A program made the position numbers and the translations under genes. The notes under the pieces are model-generated. The model had not been told where the DNA came from and did not search any database. It saw nothing but the letters and a program-made list of their open reading frames with translations. A DNA stretch of 28,276 bases from Candidatus Villigracilis saccharophilus (lineage in GTDB: Bacteria > Chloroflexota > Anaerolineae > Anaerolineales > Villigracilaceae). This document shows, one piece after another, positions 1 to 8,306 of this stretch; within the stretch, counting starts at the first letter, position 1, and the number at the start of each line of letters is the position of its first letter. The stretch spans positions 1 through 28,276 of the forward strand of contig JADJNA010000001.1 of assembly GCA_016709305.1 (NCBI GenBank). Reading direction: 5' to 3'.

Positions 1-114
1 GAAAATGCCTCTGAGTAAGTTTTCAATGTCGATACTGATCAAACTGAAGCACTCCTTTCAAATACAGTAAGAGGTTCAGCATTTGAGCAGTATGTTATTA
101 GACTTCTTAGATGT

Positions 115-480
115 ATGTATCCGCACTACACTTGGTATCATCAGGGACATCATAAGAGCAGAGAACGAGGATTAGATGTTATAGGAAATGAGCTTGTTGA
201 AAACCGAAGTGGCGTCCAATCTATTGGCGTTCAAGTAAAATTCCATGCGGCAAATACAGCGCCCACACATGAAGAATGGCTAAAATTTCTTGCTGGATGT
301 TTTGCAAGACGTCTTGATGCTGCTGTTTTTGTAACAACGGGTCGACTTACTAGCGAACAACGTCGTGAAGCAGGGGAAGCTAGATTTATCATAATAGAAG
401 GACGTGAGGAAGTAGCCCGTATTGCTAGGGCCCGTAGGATCGAAGAGTTTGACTTTAATTGGTTGATAGACGATAAATAA
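115..480 (+). CDS. Mrr-like PD-(D/E)XK restriction endonuclease fragment
   Basis: This is a 121-residue product from the first ATG. It shows a PD-(D/E)XK nuclease core of the Mrr type: RGLDVIG supplies the acidic residue (Asp21) and GVQVKFH supplies the Q-x-K pair (Gln40, Lys42). A later segment (CFARRLDAAVFVTTGRLT) resembles the strand and helix that follow this core in Mrr-like enzymes, which cleave DNA, often modified DNA. The frame stays open upstream to base 19, and that stretch encodes GSAFEQYVIRLLR, which looks like the conserved first helix of the domain. The ATG at 115 is therefore probably not the original start. An in-frame TAA at 16-18 blocks further extension. The gene is either a remnant with a nonsense mutation or the 3' end of a larger restriction or helicase gene. 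The family assignment is from motifs only. No signal peptide or membrane segment is seen. Confidence 0.55.
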   Translation: MYPHYTWYHQGHHKSRERGLDVIGNELVENRSGVQSIGVQVKFHAANTAPTHEEWLKFLAGCFARRLDAAVFVTTGRLTSEQRREAGEARFIIIEGREEVARIARARRIEEFDFNWLIDDK

Positions 481-527
481 CATTTGGATAAATATTATTT
501 TCTGCCTTTACCTGTGTTTCTTTATGT

Positions 528-2481
528 ATGAAGAGAAAATCAGGATGGAAATTAGAGGAAAAGCCAGTGGAACGAATGAAATATCGTGCAGAAATAGATG
601 GGCTAAGAGCAATTGCCGTAATCACAGTCATCATGTTCCACGCAGGCTTTAAGTATTTCAGGGGCGGATATATAGGCGTAGATATCTTTTTTGTCATTAG
701 CGGTTATTTGATCACAACGATAATTCTTTCGGAACTGGACCGGGGAACTTTTTCTTTGGTCACCTTTTACGAGAGAAGAGCCAGAAGAATTATGCCTGCG
801 CTGTTCACTGTGTTGCTTGCGTCTTTCATATGCGCTTGGCTTTGGCTGGTCCCCGCGGACATGAAGGATTTTTCTCGAAGCCTGATAGCCGTCTTATCTT
901 TTTCTTCAAACATTCTATTCCGGCAAACATCTGGCTATTGGGATACGGCAAATGAATTAAGGCCGCTGTTGCACACATGGAGTCTGGCTGTTGAAGAACA
1001 GTTCTATATTCTCTTCCCGTATTTTCTGGTATTGATGTCGCTTTACCGCAAACGCTGGATTTTCGGCTCGTTTATGATCATTGCGGCAATCAGCCTTGCT
1101 GCTGCACAGTGGGGGGCTTACAACGAGCCCGAGGCGGCCTTTTATCTCCTGCCAACAAGGGCTTGGGAATTGGCAATTGGCGCTGGAATCTCCTATTATT
1201 TTCTTTATCGTGAACAAGAGCTCCAAACGCTCCTTTCAGAAAAAGATTAAACGATGTAATGTCGCTGGCTGGACTGTCGATGATCGTATATGCGGTTATT
1301 TTTTGATGAAAAAACCCTTTCCCAAGCCTGTATGCGCTGGTGCCAACCTTGGGAACGGACTGATTATTCTCTTTTCTTCGTCAAAAACATTGACAGGCCG
1401 CTTGTTGAGTGCAAAACCGCTTGTGACTATTGGATTGATCAGCTATAGCGCTTATCTTTGGCACCAGCCATTATTTGCGTTTGCCAGATACCGAAGCATT
1501 TTTGAACTGAGCGAACTTAGCCTCTCAGCTCTTGCTCTTCTCTCGTTTATGCTTGCTTATTTAAGCTGGCGGTTTGTAGAACAGCCTTTTAGAAATAAAA
1601 TCGTTTTTGACAGACCCGCCATATTTTTTATTTGCCCTGGTCGGTTCTGCCGTATTAATTATAGTTGGATTTTTGGGGTTTCTATCCAAGGGGTTTGAAA
1701 GTCGGCTTACTGATAATCAAAAAGAAATTATGGCATTTGAAAAATATGCAATAAAGAAATCTACCGTGAAGAGACCTGTCTTCTTAATGAGGAACAAAAA
1801 TTCACAGACTTTGCAGTGGAATGTTTTTATCCCGAACAGGCGGCCGAATCTATTTTAATTTGGGGCGACTCTCATGCGGCAGCCTTATCGTTCGGTATGA
1901 GAAAAAATCATCCCGCCGTGGCGCAACTGACCGCGTCTGGGTGTGTGCCGTTGATCGGCTATAGTTCAATTTCCCGGCCAAACTGTCAGGATATTAATAA
2001 AGGTGTATTAAACAAAATCGAAGAATTAAAACCTCAGAAGGTTATCTTACATGCCAACTGGAGTGCGCCATTGGATCAGATCAAACCGGGATTGGATCAA
2101 GCCTTGTTGGAGACGGTATTACTAATTAAGTTGCGATCGCCCTCTTCACAAATTGTGGTTGTAGGTGGTGTGCCCAAATGGAAACCGACTTTGCCCAAGG
2201 TACTGCTTAAGTCACATGTAGAATTAACTGACGAGGCCTTTGTCTATTCCAATCTTTACGATGAAATTAAGAAAACGGATGTCATCCTTTACGACGTGGC
2301 AAATGAAAACCATGTTTTATTCATATCACTTTTAGATATATTCTGTCTGGAAAATAATTGCCTGTCATCCATGGCGCTGGAAAAAAAATATGAGCCATTT
2401 GCCTGGGACTATGGGCATCTTACAAAATCAGCCTCCATTATTGTCTCTCAAAAAGTACTTGAATTATCAGGAAATAGGTAA
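528..2481 (+). pseudogene. Acyltransferase-3/SGNH O-acetyltransferase (OafA/YrhL-like), frameshifted
   Basis: The parts of one gene are spread over all three forward frames. The 5' part (528 to about 1245) encodes an acyltransferase-3 membrane domain with the hallmarks EIDGLRAIAV, GGYIGVDIFFVISGYLI and LLHTWSLAVEEQFY. Family members of this type O-acetylate surface polysaccharide or peptidoglycan. The middle continues in other frames (SYSAYLWHQPLF and WRFVEQPFRNK, typical of the last helices). From about 1760 the SGNH domain follows, with ILIWGDSHAAAL (block I Ser) and DYGHLTKSAS (Asp-x-x-His region) near the C-terminus. Frame changes are needed near 1240, 1280, 1360, 1600 and 1745-1770, several of them at A, T or G runs. 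Each piece reads well once the frame is restored, so decay is recent or the indels are sequencing errors. A second ATG at 576 (MKYRAEIDGL) is the more family-like start, but neither start has a strong ribosome binding site. Confidence 0.8.
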
Positions 2482-2619
2482 TAGATTAGACTGAATGTAA
2501 GTAAAATACCAGCCTTATTGACAACTTGGTTTTGAGTCCCCCAAAAATGATGCTGGTTATCGTTTTAATGGCGAGTGGCGTGATCTTAAGCTCCGAGATT
2601 TTATTTGCGTGTATGTACC

Positions 2620-2657
2620 ATCGTCAACAACGGAGTCCATCTCTTGTTGACGATTTT
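2620..2657 (+). terminator. Possible terminator hairpin
   Basis: An 11-bp perfect inverted repeat (atcgtcaacaa / ttgttgacgat) with a 13-base loop is followed on the plus strand by a short T run. It lies between the end of the broken acyltransferase gene and the convergent methyltransferase gene, and it overlaps the methyltransferase stop codon. The T run is short and the acyltransferase stop is 140 bases away, so its activity is uncertain. Confidence 0.4.
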
Positions 2658-3169
2658 AATCCTTTTGCAAGATACTCATCCAGGGCATTCAAGCCAAAAT
2701 CGGTGTTCGGATGTCCCCAACGGAAGAAGGCATCGAAGACTTTGATGTCCACTCCGCGCGGTTCTTCGAGGAAGAGACTGCCATTTGGTTTGAGCACTCG
2801 CGTAATTTCATCAATCGCCTTCCGCCAGTTGGGAATATGATGCAGAACCCCGAAGATGATAATCACATCCTTGCTTTCATTTTCGAATTGACTTAAATCC
2901 TCGGCATCCTGGATCAAGAATTTGAACTGCGGATATTTCTTTCGCGCCAATTCCACTTGCTCGGTCATTACATCCAAGCCGATATAACTTTTTGGCTGGA
3001 GCTGATTCAGCAAATGCGCGCCATAGCCAGAGCCGCAGCCGATCTCAAGTACATCCTTGTTTTGCAAGTCCAGTCCCATTTGACGGAACATGGGCATTTC
3101 AAAGAATCGCTGTCCCAGCCTGCGGGGTAGGGATTGCATGGCGCGGAATTCAGGGGTGGATAGTTTCAT
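2624..3169 (-). CDS. Class I SAM-dependent methyltransferase
   Basis: This 181-residue protein has a Rossmann-type methyltransferase core (Methyltransf_11 type). Motif I, LEIGCGSGYG (residues 41-50), binds S-adenosylmethionine. Asp66 in YIGLDV fits the acidic residue that contacts the ribose, QDAEDL (88-92) is the adenine-side acidic loop, and GVLHHIPNW (107-115) with ITRVLKPNG (122-130) are the usual motif IV and post-motif strands. The substrate cannot be deduced; this architecture serves small molecules, quinones and lipids. The N-terminal 35 residues form a short helical cap. The ATG at 3169 has an AAGGA sequence about 10 bases upstream. It lies 108 bases downstream of the flavoenzyme gene on the same strand, but a clear terminator separates them, so it is probably transcribed separately or by readthrough. 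Confidence 0.85.
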   Translation of the reverse strand: MKLSTPEFRAMQSLPRRLGQRFFEMPMFRQMGLDLQNKDVLEIGCGSGYGAHLLNQLQPKSYIGLDVMTEQVELARKKYPQFKFLIQDAEDLSQFENESKDVIIIFGVLHHIPNWRKAIDEITRVLKPNGSLFLEEPRGVDIKVFDAFFRWGHPNTDFGLNALDEYLAKGLKSSTRDGLRC

Positions 3170-3186
3170 CAGTTCAAAATCCTTTT

Positions 3187-3221
3187 AACCACAAAGGAAA
3201 AAACTTTGTGATACTTTGTGG
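3187..3221. repeat. CACAAAG/CTTTGTG short-motif repeat
   Basis: One CACAAAG heptamer (3190-3196) faces two CTTTGTG heptamers (3204-3210 and 3214-3220), so either CTTTGTG can pair with it to form a hairpin. It sits in the gap between the flavoenzyme terminator and the methyltransferase start. A related cluster of CGCWAAG-like heptamers occurs at 27589-27652, which suggests a dispersed short repeat family. That link is inferred. Confidence 0.4.
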
Positions 3222-3237
3222 CAGATTCTTTTAGCAT

Positions 3238-3272
3238 AAAAAAACTCCCCTTCCTGATGAAAGAAAGGGGAG
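3238..3272 (-). terminator. Intrinsic terminator of the flavoenzyme gene
   Basis: Read on the minus strand, an 8-bp G/C-rich stem (ctcccctt / aaggggag, plus-strand arms 3245-3252 and 3265-3272) with a 12-base loop is followed by seven T residues. It begins 5 bases after the stop codon of the minus-strand oxidoreductase, which is the classic rho-independent layout. Confidence 0.85.
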
Positions 3273-3277
3273 AATTC

Positions 3278-4591
3278 TTACGCTGTTTCGATCAGTTCCA
3301 TTGCTTCCAGCATTTCTTCGTTGCTCGAGAACTTGAATTCTACCAGCCCGCGTTTCTTGGCTTCTTCCGCCTCGACCGCTTCAAGCCGTTTGATGTCGTC
3401 TTTCATGATGACGGGTTTGTTCAACCCGCGCATCTTTTCGATCACATCGTCCATGCTGGCGTTTGCGGGTGTCTTGGTCTGTAGATACTCCCACACGGCT
3501 CTGGCTGCGTTGGTCCCATCCCTGCGCGCATACCCAACCAAGCCTTCACTGGCCTTGCGCGACCATCCGCCGACGAAAACGCTTTCAATCGTAGATTCAT
3601 AAGAAATGCCTTCCACAGGGAAAAGCGGCTCTTTATTTTTGATGAACTCATTCCACTCGGTCGGCAGGCCAAAGGATGCATCCACCTTATCGCCGATGGC
3701 GAAGATGACCGTGTCCACATCAAGCTGACGTTTGACACCGGTTCCCCTGGCGCTGATCTTGCCGTCCTTTTCAACGAGGATATTATCTTCCACTTCCAAT
3801 TGGGTCAGCGCGCCATTCTCTCCGAACATGGCAGTGGGGGAGGCAAGGAAGTCAAAATGAAACCTGGCATTGGCGGTCTTGGGATCTGCCTTCGCGAGAG
3901 CATCCAATACTTTTTGCCGGCCATTTTCAAGGTTCTGATTGACCGCTTGCGCAACCGGCTGAACGCGTGCCATTTCATTTTCAAATTCATCCATATCCAA
4001 ATATGAGATCAGATGCTTCATCTCTTCCTTGGTGAAGTTGACCTCATTGGGTCCGCGCCGTACGATAGCGATGACCTCATCCACTTTTTGCACATTGATA
4101 AGATGCCGAGCGATATCCACCATCACATTACCCGCACCGATGATGGCGCAGCGTTTTCCAAAACGGAAATTCTTTTGACTGAAAGGCGGCAGGTTATTGT
4201 AGGCGTACACAACTTCCTTGGCGTGATACACGCCTTCAAGTTCTTCGCCGGGCAGGCCGAGCCATTTGGTTCCCTGCGCGCCCGCGCTGACAAGCACGGC
4301 GTCAAAGCCCAGCCCGCGCAATTCATCAAGCGTGATGTCGCCATTATTTCCGACCACGATATTGCCAAAATATTCAAGATTTGGGTTTTCCATTGCGCCG
4401 CGGAATTGCTTGCGCAGCCCTTCTTTCATCATATGCTTTTCAGGGTAAATGCCGTACTCCGCCAATCCGCCGGGTTTAATATCGCGGTTAAAGAGGGCAA
4501 CCCGAACACCCTGGTTCGCCAATTCGCGCGCGCCAAATAAACCCGCTGGACCTGCTCCGATCACTGCTACACAATAATTTTGTTCACTCAC
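3278..4591 (-). CDS. FAD/NADPH oxidoreductase, adrenodoxin/ferredoxin-NADP reductase family
   Basis: This 437-residue flavoprotein is of the adrenodoxin reductase/FprA or glutamate synthase small-subunit type. It transfers electrons between NADPH and a ferredoxin-like partner. An N-terminal FAD-binding Rossmann motif, VIGAGPAGLFGAREL (10-24), is followed by the family's GGLAEYGIYPEKH (41-53). A second dinucleotide fold, AIIGAGNVMVDIARHL (149-164), with RRGP at 178-181 fits NADPH binding, the arginines matching the 2'-phosphate contact in relatives. A C-terminal stretch, FVGGWSRKASEGLVGYARRDG, corresponds to the FAD-contacting GW-R-G region. About 75 extra residues end in an acidic helical tail whose role is unknown. 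The start is GTG at 4591, chosen because GGAGG lies 7 bases upstream and the FAD motif follows at the expected distance. The gene is monocistronic. Its exact electron acceptor cannot be told from sequence. Confidence 0.85.
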   Translation of the reverse strand: MSEQNYCVAVIGAGPAGLFGARELANQGVRVALFNRDIKPGGLAEYGIYPEKHMMKEGLRKQFRGAMENPNLEYFGNIVVGNNGDITLDELRGLGFDAVLVSAGAQGTKWLGLPGEELEGVYHAKEVVYAYNNLPPFSQKNFRFGKRCAIIGAGNVMVDIARHLINVQKVDEVIAIVRRGPNEVNFTKEEMKHLISYLDMDEFENEMARVQPVAQAVNQNLENGRQKVLDALAKADPKTANARFHFDFLASPTAMFGENGALTQLEVEDNILVEKDGKISARGTGVKRQLDVDTVIFAIGDKVDASFGLPTEWNEFIKNKEPLFPVEGISYESTIESVFVGGWSRKASEGLVGYARRDGTNAARAVWEYLQTKTPANASMDDVIEKMRGLNKPVIMKDDIKRLEAVEAEEAKKRGLVEFKFSSNEEMLEAMELIETA

Positions 4592-4855
4592 TTATTACCT
4601 CCGTAAATTCAGACAAAAACGGTGTGATTATATTGGGGAATTATCCAACCAGCAAGTCATTAAACTGAGTTCTCATCATGCTTTTATAATTACTCCATTG
4701 TCATATTAGTCGAAAAATCTTCCTAAAAGTTACCAGCCGTGAGATTAGAATTATGTGAGGAATCCTTGAAAATCAAAATCGTGGTCTGGTGGTATCTGTG
4801 CTAATATTAACCTTAAGTCATTATTGAGCATGATTTTTTCCAAACAGGAGTCTCC

Positions 4856-5644
4856 ATGAACACTGAACCCAAACAAGATCCCAGAGTTCGCATGCGGAAT
4901 ATGTTGAATGGCCAGTCTGCAATTAATCGTCTTCCCAAAAGAAAGCTCGACACGCAATCTTATATTTCAGCGCAAGCGCAAGATGGTGCGGATGTGACGC
5001 CTGTAAGAAAGGATTTGACACATCCGGCAGATATCGAATCTGTTCCTGGTAAAGAGAAACGCAAATATAACTTTGGACCTCCTTTTTGGACGATTGCGAG
5101 CATCCTTTCTCTTACCATCAATTTGGCAATGGCCATTGTCCTGTTTTTGGCTTGGACCAACCTCCCGTCCCTTAATGTTAATGGTGTTAAAAATAGCGTG
5201 ACAGATATGGGCACAGGTTTGTTGGGAGGTCTATATACAAATTTCGAAAAAATGGATCGAGCTCACATCACGCGGACCATTCCAGTCCAAACTACGATCC
5301 CCGTCAAATTTGATCTTGCGTTAAATCAACAAACAAATGTGGTCTTGAGTCAGGACGTGACGATCAGCAATGCGCTTGTCACAGTGCAGACCGGTGGTTT
5401 GAATATCACCAGGGCATTGGCAACCATTGTGCTACCGCAGGGAACGAACCTTCCCATCGTGCTAAACTTGACCGTTCCAGTGGACACCACCGTCCCCGTC
5501 TCGTTGAATGTGGATGTGGATATTCCGTTGAATGAAACGCAGCTGCACGATCCGTTCGTCGGTTTGCGGAATGTGGTCGAGCCATATTACTGCATGATCA
5601 ATCCGGGCGCGATCAATTTGGACGCCCAATCAATTTGTAAATAA
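4856..5644 (+). CDS. Single-span membrane protein with beta-rich extracytoplasmic repeats, unknown function
   Basis: I do not recognise a family for this 262-residue protein. Residues 1-76 are polar and positively charged near the membrane (KEKRKYNFGPPF). One hydrophobic segment follows at about 77-100, and the remaining 160 residues should be outside the membrane. By the positive-inside rule the N-terminus is cytoplasmic. The outer part is Thr/Val/Asn-rich with repeated phrases such as IPVQTTIPV, VPVDTTVPVSLNV and DVDIPLNE, which suggests regularly alternating beta strands. The C-terminus carries two cysteines (YYCMINPG and SICK) that could form a disulfide. The start ATG follows CAGGAGTCTCC. 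The upstream gap 4592-4855 is A/T-rich and shared with the divergent flavoenzyme gene; I see no convincing promoter hexamers there. A terminator follows the gene, so it is monocistronic. Confidence 0.7.
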   Translation: MNTEPKQDPRVRMRNMLNGQSAINRLPKRKLDTQSYISAQAQDGADVTPVRKDLTHPADIESVPGKEKRKYNFGPPFWTIASILSLTINLAMAIVLFLAWTNLPSLNVNGVKNSVTDMGTGLLGGLYTNFEKMDRAHITRTIPVQTTIPVKFDLALNQQTNVVLSQDVTISNALVTVQTGGLNITRALATIVLPQGTNLPIVLNLTVPVDTTVPVSLNVDVDIPLNETQLHDPFVGLRNVVEPYYCMINPGAINLDAQSICK

Positions 5645-5665
5645 TTAATCTAACATTGAACTGAT

Positions 5666-5710
5666 CATCCCGCAGGTTCTGGAAATTTACTTCGACTTGC
5701 GGGATGTTTT
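5666..5710 (+). terminator. Intrinsic terminator
   Basis: A perfect 9-bp stem (catcccgca / tgcgggatg, 5666-5674 and 5698-5706) with a 23-base loop is followed by TTTT. It lies 22 bases after the stop of the one-span membrane protein and upstream of the M16 peptidase pair, so it separates the two transcripts. Confidence 0.7.
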
Positions 5711-5747
5711 ATGAAAACATTACTTTAGAAGGATTTTCTGGAGATAA

Positions 5748-7121
5748 ATGGCAAACAAGATCACACAGGTTGTCCTAAAGAATGGCATGAAGGTCATGCT
5801 CAAAGAGATCCACACCGCGCCTATCATTTCATCCTGGGTGTGGTATCGGGTCGGTTCAAAAGATGAGCCGACAGGTAGAACCGGTATTTCGCACTGGACT
5901 GAACACATGCAATTTAAGGGGACAAAAAAATTCCCCGCGAAGGTTTTGGATAAGTCCATCTCACGCGAGGGCGGTCGCTGGAACGCCTCCACCTCGCATG
6001 ATTCCACGCGTTATTTTGAGACCATGCCGGCTGACAAGATCGATCTCGCCCTGCGTCTTGAATCTGACCGCATGGTGAATAGTACCTATAATAAGAAAGA
6101 AGTTGAATCGGAACGCACGGTCATCATCTCTGAGCGTGAGGGGCATGAGAACGAGCCAATGTTTCGGCTGACCGAAGCGGTTCAAAATACAGCCTTTCAT
6201 GTGCACCCATATCACCATGAGATCATCGGCGACATGGCAGATCTGCATACCATCACACGAGATGATCTATATGAACATTATCGTACATATTACGTCCCGA
6301 ACAACGCTGTGCTGTGTATGGCGGGCGACTTTGAGACCAAATCAATGCTGAAGCGTGTCAGGGAATTGTTTGAGCCTATTCCAAAGGGAGCTACGCCGCC
6401 TCGCCTTGCGCGTCCTGAACCTGAACAAAAAGGTGAAGTGCGCCTATCTGTGGAGGGTCCCGGCGAGACGACTTTTATTCAAGTTGCCTATCGTTTTCCC
6501 GAAGCCACACACCCGGATTATTTTCCTCTACAGGTTCTGGATAGTCTGCTTGGCGGTGCCAATGGGTTATCTTATAAAACTTCGCGCTTTTACCGCGCAT
6601 TAGTGGACAAGGAATATGCGGTGGATGTATCCGGCTGGTCGGAAGCAACGATCGATCCTTATCTGTATCGCATCACCATCACCAACCACCCAAAACGCAA
6701 ACCCGAAGAAGCATTGGCAGCGCTGGATGCAGAGATAAAAAATATTCAGGATGTTTTGGTGCCCAGCGATGAGATTAAACGCGCTGTAAAACAGGCGCGG
6801 GCAGTCTTTGCTTACGGGAGCGAGAATATCACCAATCAGGCTTTTTGGATGGGGTATGTGGAAATGTTCTCATCGTATGAATGGTTTACTTCCTATCTGG
6901 ATAAGCTGGCAAAGGTCAGACCGCTGGATGTTCAGCGGGTGGCGCAGAAATATCTTCAACCTAAAAGCCGCGTGATTGGCACCTTATATCCCGAAGGGTG
7001 CGGAGGCATAAATGGCAAAGCGTATCCTGAGATCAGTAAAACCATCCCTGCCCGGTCCGGACGATATTTACCGTGCAACGCTTTCCAATGGCATCACGGT
7101 GCTTGCGCGCTCCAGTTTTGA
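5748..7121 (+). CDS. M16 family zinc peptidase, catalytic subunit
   Basis: This is an insulinase/processing-peptidase-type metalloprotease. The inverted zinc motif HWTEH (His49, Glu52, His53) and the distal ligand Glu129 in ERTVIISER are all present, so it should be the active member of a pair. No signal peptide is seen, so a cytoplasmic location is likely. The ATG follows GGAGATAA. The reading frame runs 110 bases into the next M16 gene, and its last 40 or so residues (after LYPEG) look unlike the family. Dropping one G from the GGG at 6996-6998 would instead end the protein with TAA at 7009-7011, directly before the next gene's ATG and at the usual length of about 420 residues. A one-base insertion, real or from assembly, is therefore likely. 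The core domain is unaffected. Confidence 0.9.
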   Translation: MANKITQVVLKNGMKVMLKEIHTAPIISSWVWYRVGSKDEPTGRTGISHWTEHMQFKGTKKFPAKVLDKSISREGGRWNASTSHDSTRYFETMPADKIDLALRLESDRMVNSTYNKKEVESERTVIISEREGHENEPMFRLTEAVQNTAFHVHPYHHEIIGDMADLHTITRDDLYEHYRTYYVPNNAVLCMAGDFETKSMLKRVRELFEPIPKGATPPRLARPEPEQKGEVRLSVEGPGETTFIQVAYRFPEATHPDYFPLQVLDSLLGGANGLSYKTSRFYRALVDKEYAVDVSGWSEATIDPYLYRITITNHPKRKPEEALAALDAEIKNIQDVLVPSDEIKRAVKQARAVFAYGSENITNQAFWMGYVEMFSSYEWFTSYLDKLAKVRPLDVQRVAQKYLQPKSRVIGTLYPEGCGGINGKAYPEISKTIPARSGRYLPCNAFQWHHGACALQF

Positions 7122-8298
7122 CAGTCCTTCCATCAACATGAGCGGATATCTGCCCGCAGGGGCGATCTTTGAAAGTGACGCGAAACTCGGTCTCGCGGAT
7201 TTTGTTTCTTCCTCGTTGATGCGCGGTACACAAATGCGTACATTTGACGCGATCTACAACGAACTGGAATCTGTCGGCGCGAGCATGGGGTTTGATTCAG
7301 GCGTACATAATACAAGTTTTGGAGGCCGCGCACTTGTGGAAGATCTCCCGCTTTTGCTTGGTCTTTTGGCTGAATCATTGACAACGCCCACTTTCCCTGC
7401 AGATGAAGTAGAGAAACTGCGAGCTCAATTATTGACCGGTCTTGCGATCCGTGCGCAGGATACGATGGACCTTGCGTCAATGGCCTTTGAACGGATGTTG
7501 TTTGAAAATCACCCGTACGGCAGGCCCAGTGATGGGTTTATCGAAACGATCCAATCCATAACGCGAAAGGATATGCAGGAATTTCACCGCCTCCACTTCG
7601 GACCGAAAGGCATGGTCGTTGCCATCGTGGGGGCGATCGAGCCTGAAAAAGCTGTTGAAGAGGTGGGGCGTGTCCTCGGGAATTGGCATGTTCCAGGCCA
7701 GGCGGGAAAGCAGGAATTACCTCCGCACAAGCCGGTTAAGAAAACGGTTAAACACCATAACACCATAGCGGGCAAGTCACAATCCGATCTGGTGATCGGC
7801 ATGATCGGTCCGCGCCGTCGGGATCCTGAATTTTTATCCGCGTCATTGGGAAATTCGGTGCTGGGGCAGTTTGGCATGATGGGGCGCATTGGGGATGTGG
7901 TGCGTGAGAAGTCCGGGCTCGCTTATTACGCATCCTCAAGTTTGAACTCCGGGACGGGTCCTGGAAGCTGGGAAGTCAACGCGGGTGTGAATCCAAAGAA
8001 CTTAAAGAAGGCGATCAGTTTGATCGAAAACGAGCTGCGCCGATTTGTAAAGAGCGGTGTGACAAAAGCGGAGCTTGCGGATAGCCAGGCGAATTACATT
8101 GGACGCTTGCCGCTGTCTCTTGAGTCGAATGGCGGTGTTGCCGGTGCAATATTGAATATTGAAAGGTATAACCTCGGGCTGGATTATTATCAGCGCTATG
8201 AAGGTTTAGTGAAAAACGTGACTCGCGCTGATGTGCTGGAGACCGCCCGAAAATATATAAACCCAGACCGCTTGGTCATTTCAACTGCCGGCCCATAA
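7012..8298 (+). CDS. M16 family peptidase-like protein, non-catalytic subunit
   Basis: This 428-residue M16 homologue lacks the zinc site. The segment aligned with HxxEH of the preceding protein is GLADFVSSSLMRGT (60-73), giving Asp63, Ser66 and Ser67 in place of His, Glu and His. The C-terminal half keeps the substrate-binding signature seen in such partners (SGLAYYASSSLNSGTG, an Arg/Tyr-type region). In known bacterial heterodimeric M16B pairs one subunit holds zinc and the other binds substrate, and adjacency here fits that arrangement. The ATG has a strong GGAGG at 7002-7006 just upstream, which supports this start despite the overlap with the first gene's frame. The two genes probably form an operon with acpS, which begins 8 bases after this stop. 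The physiological substrate is unknown. Confidence 0.88.
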   Translation: MAKRILRSVKPSLPGPDDIYRATLSNGITVLARSSFDSPSINMSGYLPAGAIFESDAKLGLADFVSSSLMRGTQMRTFDAIYNELESVGASMGFDSGVHNTSFGGRALVEDLPLLLGLLAESLTTPTFPADEVEKLRAQLLTGLAIRAQDTMDLASMAFERMLFENHPYGRPSDGFIETIQSITRKDMQEFHRLHFGPKGMVVAIVGAIEPEKAVEEVGRVLGNWHVPGQAGKQELPPHKPVKKTVKHHNTIAGKSQSDLVIGMIGPRRRDPEFLSASLGNSVLGQFGMMGRIGDVVREKSGLAYYASSSLNSGTGPGSWEVNAGVNPKNLKKAISLIENELRRFVKSGVTKAELADSQANYIGRLPLSLESNGGVAGAILNIERYNLGLDYYQRYEGLVKNVTRADVLETARKYINPDRLVISTAGP

Positions 8299-8306
8299 CT
8301 TAATTT

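Noticed and set aside
2526..2840. Plus-strand 104-aa frame over the methyltransferase gene
   Set aside because: It is the antisense shadow of a clear SAM methyltransferase and has no ribosome binding site.
4013..4540. Plus-strand 175-aa frame over the flavoenzyme gene
   Set aside because: It is a shadow of the oxidoreductase with no recognisable domain.
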